A DNA stretch of 16,844 nucleotides from Marinobacterium sp. xm-d-530 (lineage in GTDB: Bacteria > Pseudomonadota > Gammaproteobacteria > Pseudomonadales > Balneatricaceae), in NCBI GenBank assembly GCA_949499045.1, contig CATEEE010000260.1:1-16844 (forward strand). Direction: 5' to 3'. Of this stretch, positions 12,855-16,844 are shown one piece after another (within the stretch, counting starts at the first letter, position 1; each line of letters begins with the position of its first letter). The position numbers and the translations under genes are program-made. The notes below the pieces were generated by a model. It ran no database searches and had not been told where the DNA came from. It saw only the letters and a list, made by a program, of their open reading frames with translations.

Positions 12855-15314
12855 ATGGCAGACCGACAGACGGCTGAACAATTGGTTGATTCGATGAGCT
12901 TGAGTGAGCAGATCTCTCTGCTGTCGGGTGAGGATGTTTGGTCAGTCAATGCTATACCTCGCCTAGGTATTCATAAGTTGCGTGTCACTGACGGGCCTAA
13001 CGGTGCACGTGGTGGCGGTTCGCTATTTGGTGGCGTGACTGCAGCCTGCTTCCCGGTCGGTATTGCTTTAGGTGCTACTTGGAACCGCGCTCTGCTGGCA
13101 AAGGTCGGCGGCGCTATTGCTGACGAAGTAAAATCTAAATCGGCTCATGTCCTGCTAGGACCGACCATCAACATTCAACGGTCTGTGACTAACGGTCGTA
13201 ATTTTGAGTGTTACTCAGAGGACCCTGAGCTTACAGCAGCACTGGCTGTCTCATACATTAAGGGACTTCAAAGCGGTGGGGTGGCTGCTACTCCCAAACA
13301 TTTCATCGGAAATGAATCTGAAATTGAGCGCACAACGGTCAGCTCAGACATTGATGAGCGCACACTGCGCGAGGTCTATCTGCGTCCTTTTGAAGCTGCC
13401 ATTAAAGAGGCGGGTACTTGGGCTATTATGGGCTCCTACAACAAGATTAATGGTACCTACGCGGCAGAAAACCACTGGCTACTGACAGAAATCCTGCGCA
13501 AAGAGTGGGGCTATGACGGCATTGTGATGTCCGATTGGTTTGGGTCTCGAACAACGGCACCCACAATCAATGCGGGTTTGGATCTGGAGATGCCTGGTCC
13601 GACCCGAGATCGAGGCGAAAAGTTACTCAGTGCTGTGGATCGGGGTGAAGTGCCTGTTGAACAGGTTCGTCAGTTGGCCGTCAATATGGTTCAGTTGATG
13701 CAGCGTTGCGGTGCCATGGATGATGCCTCGCCCTTTAAAGAGGTAGCCGATAATCGACCTGAACATCAGCAGTTGATTAGACGTGCCGGTATTGAGGGCA
13801 GCGTACTTCTTAAAAACACAGGCCTTTTACCCCTCTCGACTGACCTTACCAACATTGCCGTTATCGGGCCGAATGCCATCGAGGCCCAGATCATGGGCGG
13901 TGGCTCCTCAATGCTGAATCCTCACTACTCTGTTTCTCCTCTAGAGGGGCTTACCAATCTTCTGGGTAGTGATGCGATCGAATATGAACAGGGGTGTACT
14001 AACCATCGTTGGGAACCTCTGGTCAGGCAAACGATTCGAGTCGATTACTTCGCCAACCGAGATCTGTCGGGTGAGGTGGTTTTCACTGAAGAGATTGATG
14101 AGAGCCAGAGTTTCATATTGCCTCCCGTTGCGAATGGGTTGGTCGATCAACACGCTTTTTCACTGCGAGCCAGTGTCGACTACAAGGCTCCTGAGACAGG
14201 CGATTTTAATATTGGCCTTCACAGTGCAGGCTTAGCTAAGTTCTATGTGAATGGCGAGCTGGTGATCAATGTTTGGGATCACTGGCAAAAAGGACGCACC
14301 TTCTTCGAGGAGGGGTGTGATGAGGTCGTTGCAAGTTATCGATTCGAGGCGGGTGAAACCTATACCCTAGAGATGGAGTTTACGACTAAGGAGACAGACA
14401 ACCTTGACCTGGCCGCTTGGCGCTTTGGTCTGTCGAAACCCTTAGGGGATGAGGCAATTCAAGCCTCGGTAGAAAAAGCAAAAAATGCCGAAGTCGCCAT
14501 TCTGTTTGTCGGTCGATCGGGCCAATGGGATACGGAAGGGAGCGACCTTGAAGGGATTAAACTTCCAGGAAGGCAGGATGAGTTGATCTCAGCAGTGGCG
14601 AGTGCCAACCCTAACACCTTGGTGGTGTTACAAACAGGCGGGCCGGTTGAGATGCCATGGGTAGATCAGGTATCTGGCATTTTGCAGGCTTGGTACCCTG
14701 GTCAAGAGTGCGGTAATGCCCTCGCCGATGTGTTGTTCGGCATACAAGACCCCTCGGGCCGTTTGCCGCAGACTTTCCCAGTCAAGTTAGAAGATAATCC
14801 AACGGCCACCAATGACCCGTTGGTCTACCCTGGACGTGACGGCCATGTGCTTTATCGTGAAGGGGCGTTTATAGGCTACCGCCACTATCAAGCCAACGAT
14901 ATTGAGCCGCTATTCCCGTTCGGGTTTGGTCTTAGCTACAGCGACTATCAACTCAAGAATCTAAGTTGCCGTAAGATGGCGGATGGTCAGGTTGAATTGA
15001 AAGTTAGAGTTGACAACATAGGTCATCGACAAGGTCAGACGGTTGTACAAATTTACTGTGGTGCGGTTAACCCTGATATTGATCGTCCAGAGTTACAGCT
15101 GGCCGACTTTGAGAAGCTTGAACTGAATGCTGGCGAGGGTGCCGATCTTACCTTCCTACTACCTCTTCGTCGTTTTACCTACTTTGACGTCAAAACAGGG
15201 TTGTGGACGGTGCCTGAAGGGAACTATCGCGTACGCGCTTGTTTCCACGCCAACGATCCAGGTTGTGAGGCGGTGGTTAATTTACCAGCAAAGACACTCT
15301 CTCCATCAGCTTGA
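12855..15314 (+). CDS. GH3 family beta-glucosidase with PA14 insert, no signal peptide
   Basis: This 819-residue retaining glycosidase is likely to act on short beta-linked glucosides. The GH3 N-domain covers about residues 5-300, with DGPNGARGG near 46-54, KHFIGNESE near 150, and nucleophile D227 in VMSDWFGS. The C-domain begins near 310 (SVLLKNTGLLPL) and is split by a PA14-like segment (about 390-525; DFNIGLHSAGLAKFYVNGELV), then resumes with WDTEGSDLEGIKLPG, where E561 fits the acid/base. A fibronectin-III-like end (about 690-805) follows FPFGFGLSYS. There is no signal peptide, so the enzyme should be cytoplasmic and use imported sugars. The ATG at 12855 follows AAGGAG; a GTG one codon earlier is less likely. 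No sugar transporter is adjacent, only the ATP-grasp fusion upstream. Confidence 0.9.
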   Translation: MADRQTAEQLVDSMSLSEQISLLSGEDVWSVNAIPRLGIHKLRVTDGPNGARGGGSLFGGVTAACFPVGIALGATWNRALLAKVGGAIADEVKSKSAHVLLGPTINIQRSVTNGRNFECYSEDPELTAALAVSYIKGLQSGGVAATPKHFIGNESEIERTTVSSDIDERTLREVYLRPFEAAIKEAGTWAIMGSYNKINGTYAAENHWLLTEILRKEWGYDGIVMSDWFGSRTTAPTINAGLDLEMPGPTRDRGEKLLSAVDRGEVPVEQVRQLAVNMVQLMQRCGAMDDASPFKEVADNRPEHQQLIRRAGIEGSVLLKNTGLLPLSTDLTNIAVIGPNAIEAQIMGGGSSMLNPHYSVSPLEGLTNLLGSDAIEYEQGCTNHRWEPLVRQTIRVDYFANRDLSGEVVFTEEIDESQSFILPPVANGLVDQHAFSLRASVDYKAPETGDFNIGLHSAGLAKFYVNGELVINVWDHWQKGRTFFEEGCDEVVASYRFEAGETYTLEMEFTTKETDNLDLAAWRFGLSKPLGDEAIQASVEKAKNAEVAILFVGRSGQWDTEGSDLEGIKLPGRQDELISAVASANPNTLVVLQTGGPVEMPWVDQVSGILQAWYPGQECGNALADVLFGIQDPSGRLPQTFPVKLEDNPTATNDPLVYPGRDGHVLYREGAFIGYRHYQANDIEPLFPFGFGLSYSDYQLKNLSCRKMADGQVELKVRVDNIGHRQGQTVVQIYCGAVNPDIDRPELQLADFEKLELNAGEGADLTFLLPLRRFTYFDVKTGLWTVPEGNYRVRACFHANDPGCEAVVNLPAKTLSPSA

Positions 15315-15434
15315 TGCACTAACGTTATAGAGGGTCGTCTATTTGTGGCAAAAGAGTCTAAGTGAATCACTGAGTTTTAGAGTGTGTGTCGTTACAATTC
15401 AGTTCATTAATATTTTTTAAAGCGGGTTTTTAGA

Positions 15435-15857
15435 ATGCGATCTTTTATCACATCACTTGTTGCGATTTTATTCACATTTAATATCTCTGAAGCGGTTGCC
15501 AATGAAGAGGCGATTGAGGCGATGAACGACTATATGGCCTTCCAAGAGTACGAGTCGGGCATTATGGTCCCTCAGCAGATCGATCAAGTTGTATTTGACG
15601 CATCAACCTTCATCGATACGCGTGATGCAGAGCAGTTCGCAGAAGCCACCATTCCAGGTGCGATCAATATTGAGTGGCGTCAGGTATTGGAACGTATTGA
15701 TGAGATTCCTGAGTCTGGCAAAGTGATTCTATTCTGTAATACCGGTTCTCTATCAGCACAGGCTACCTTTGCGCTGCGCGTTGCGGGTCGAGAAAATGTT
15801 GTGGTACTGCAGTCAGGATTTCTCGGCTGGCAACAAAACGCTGCTTACAAACCCTAG
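15435..15857 (+). CDS. Periplasmic single-domain rhodanese
   Basis: This 140-residue protein has a Sec signal peptide (MRSFITSLVAILFTFNISEA, cleavage near AVA|N) and one rhodanese domain (about residues 40-135). Visible elements are FIDTRDAEQF, the IPGAINIEW strand, and the active loop C101-N-T-G-S-L-S, with C101 as the sulfur-carrying residue. The C-terminus (VVVLQSGFLGWQ) is typical. It is smaller than, and not closely similar to, the CPPFC-type pair at 965-2387. The ATG at 15435 has no strong SD. It stands alone between the GH3 gene and a strong terminator; the 120 bases before it hold no clear terminator for the GH3 transcript. The sulfur donor and acceptor are unknown. Confidence 0.85.
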   Translation: MRSFITSLVAILFTFNISEAVANEEAIEAMNDYMAFQEYESGIMVPQQIDQVVFDASTFIDTRDAEQFAEATIPGAINIEWRQVLERIDEIPESGKVILFCNTGSLSAQATFALRVAGRENVVVLQSGFLGWQQNAAYKP

Positions 15858-15873
15858 TCAGTTAATCACCAAT

Positions 15874-15902
15874 AAAAACGGCGCTCATTCAGCGCCGTTT
15901 TT
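15874..15902. terminator. Bidirectional intrinsic terminator
   Basis: AAAAACGGCGCT-CATTC-AGCGCCGTTTTT, a 12-base-pair perfect stem with A- and T-rich outer ends, lies between two convergent rhodanese genes and can serve both. Confidence 0.9.
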
Positions 15903-15935
15903 GTTTCTTGGTTTTATCGATTATGGCTCTAAGGA

Positions 15936-16316
15936 TTAACCAAATTCAGGAAGATTCTGAGTAACAACCGGTTTACCTGCCTCTACCCATCCGTCGTAAC
16001 CACCGGCAATGGATGTAACATTCAGGTATCCCATCTCTGCTAGCGACGCAGCGGCTAGTGCAGCACGACCACTGGTCTTACAGTAGATCACGATGTTGGT
16101 ATCACGTGACTCTAAAGCAGGCATACCACCGATTTTAAACTCCAGAAGACCACGCGGAATATTGATTGCGCCACTAAGATGGCCCTGCTCATATTCAGCT
16201 GGCTCACGGACGTCGATAACGATCTCTGCGTCGTGAATGACACTCTCGGCATCCGCAACGCTAACCTCTTTAATGGTCGCTTTTGCGGCCATCACTAAAT
16301 CTTGTGCTGACTTCAT
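15936..16316 (-). CDS. Cytoplasmic single-domain rhodanese
   Basis: This 126-residue sulfurtransferase has no signal peptide. The domain fills residues 15-118: VIDVREPAEYEQGHLSGAINIP, the active loop C79-K-T-S-G-R with the C-x-x-x-G-R form common in GlpE/PspE/YgaP-type enzymes, and VTSIAGGYDGW near the end. It can pass sulfane sulfur to cyanide, thiols or protein partners; the true acceptor is not evident. An almost perfect SD (AAGGAGGT) precedes the ATG at 16316. The gene begins 9 bases after the stop of the FNR-type regulator and is clearly in its operon. That makes it a candidate target or functional partner of the regulator, and it ends at the shared terminator. Confidence 0.9.
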   Translation of the reverse strand: MKSAQDLVMAAKATIKEVSVADAESVIHDAEIVIDVREPAEYEQGHLSGAINIPRGLLEFKIGGMPALESRDTNIVIYCKTSGRAALAAASLAEMGYLNVTSIAGGYDGWVEAGKPVVTQNLPEFG

Positions 16317-16325
16317 TGTACCTCC

Positions 16326-16844
16326 TTAGCTGTTCGCTATCTGCTGCAGAGCATCTCTGTCAGATATCGTTAACAAGTTCTTTGATTCGCTAATAATACC
16401 CTGGCGTTTCCACTCAGCGGTATGACGTGAAATGGTCTCGATGGTTAAGCCTAAGTACTGAGCGAGGTCTCTACGACTGATCGGGAAACTAACGGCTTCT
16501 GCAGTCTCACCTACCCACTGCAGTAAGAACCAAGCCAAACGAGGTTTGGACTTTAGCAGACCTACCTGGGTTAGGTGATCTTCGGTTTTCATCACCTGTT
16601 GCAGAGCACGTTCAATAATCGCTTGGTTGATGGCACCGCTCTGATCACGAAGATGGTTCAGCTTCTCAACGGATAGCTGACAGAGCTCGATCGGTTCCAG
16701 TGCTTCGGCTGTATGCATATAGGTGCCACTGCTGATCAGCTTTTCATAGCCAAATAGATCGCCAGGACGAACTAAGCGCACAATTTGAGCATTACCCTCA
16801 TTGTTAAACTTAGTCAGTTTAATGTGGCCTGCACGGAGTGTGTA
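16326..16844 (-). CDS. Crp/Fnr family regulator, FNR-type (C-terminal part)
   Basis: The gene enters from the right edge, so about the first third is missing; the frame is open to base 16844. The visible 172 residues start YTLRAGHIKLTK, in the cyclic-nucleotide-like beta roll (FNR: Y-x-I-R-S-G-x-I-K), continue VRLVRPGDLFGYEKLISSG, then a dimer helix, and end with a Crp-type winged helix (SRRDLAQYLGLTIETISRH). The recognition helix has E-T-I-S-R, identical to FNR at the residues that read TTGAT-N4-ATCAA. A Cys (IELCQL) aligns with FNR Cys122, but CRP also has one there, and the N-terminal cluster cysteines lie outside. Whether it binds an Fe-S cluster cannot be told. It is cotranscribed with the rhodanese downstream. 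Confidence 0.85.
   Translation of the reverse strand, partial: YTLRAGHIKLTKFNNEGNAQIVRLVRPGDLFGYEKLISSGTYMHTAEALEPIELCQLSVEKLNHLRDQSGAINQAIIERALQQVMKTEDHLTQVGLLKSKPRLAWFLLQWVGETAEAVSFPISRRDLAQYLGLTIETISRHTAEWKRQGIISESKNLLTISDRDALQQIANS

Noticed and set aside
13204..13485. ORFs in other frames inside the GH3 gene
   Set aside because: No SD, no recognisable motif, and the main frame is intact across the region.

Overview
The window looks like chromosomal DNA of a marine-type gammaproteobacterium, perhaps Oceanospirillales-like. This is judged from an RluF-type pseudouridine synthase, a class II PyrC, an AzlC/AzlD pair, a cytochrome c5 and an FNR-type regulator, with moderate GC and SD-led genes throughout. 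I see no phage, insertion sequence, CRISPR array or rRNA. Both ends cut through genes: a cytochrome c5-like gene on the left and a Crp/Fnr regulator on the right. No gene-free stretch exceeds 300 bases.

Layout. 1-128 (-) is the start of a c5-type cytochrome. 352-918 (+) is an unassigned polytopic membrane protein. 965-2599 (-) holds two nearly identical periplasmic rhodaneses, one a lipoprotein and one soluble, preceded by a tiny secreted Cys-containing peptide. A perfect FNR box (TTGAT-N4-ATCAA) lies upstream of all three. 2749-3102 (-) is an orphan Rap1a/Tai-like protein. 3184-4167 (+) is RluF with a long basic tail. 4221-4433 (-) contains an intact tRNA-Arg(CCG), a decayed second copy and a likely shared promoter, followed by pyrC (4441-5475, -). 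5641-5856 (+) is a DUF2892 membrane protein whose promoter carries a palindrome. 5884-7144 (-) is a Rossmann-domain protein overlapping a YddG-like DMT exporter. 7247-8292 (+) is azlCD.

8270-11266 (-) is a two-gene unit: a Tat-exported solute-binding protein and, 9 bases downstream, a membrane diguanylate cyclase with a large periplasmic helical domain. No transporter permease or ATPase is nearby, so a binding-protein-fed c-di-GMP sensor (analogous to NspS-MbaA or TorT-TorS) is the most interesting hypothesis here. 11456-15314 (+) is a retropepsin-like/RimK ATP-grasp fusion followed by a leaderless GH3 beta-glucosidase with a PA14 insert. 15435-15857 (+) is another periplasmic rhodanese. 15936-16844 (-) is an FNR-type regulator followed by a cytoplasmic rhodanese.

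How they may work together. Four rhodaneses, a YgaP-like DUF2892 protein, a c-type cytochrome and an FNR-type regulator suggest oxygen-responsive handling of sulfane sulfur in periplasm and cytoplasm. The visible regulator has the FNR recognition signature ETISR and the window contains a perfect FNR box, so a link is plausible but unproven. The remaining genes are ordinary housekeeping or transport.
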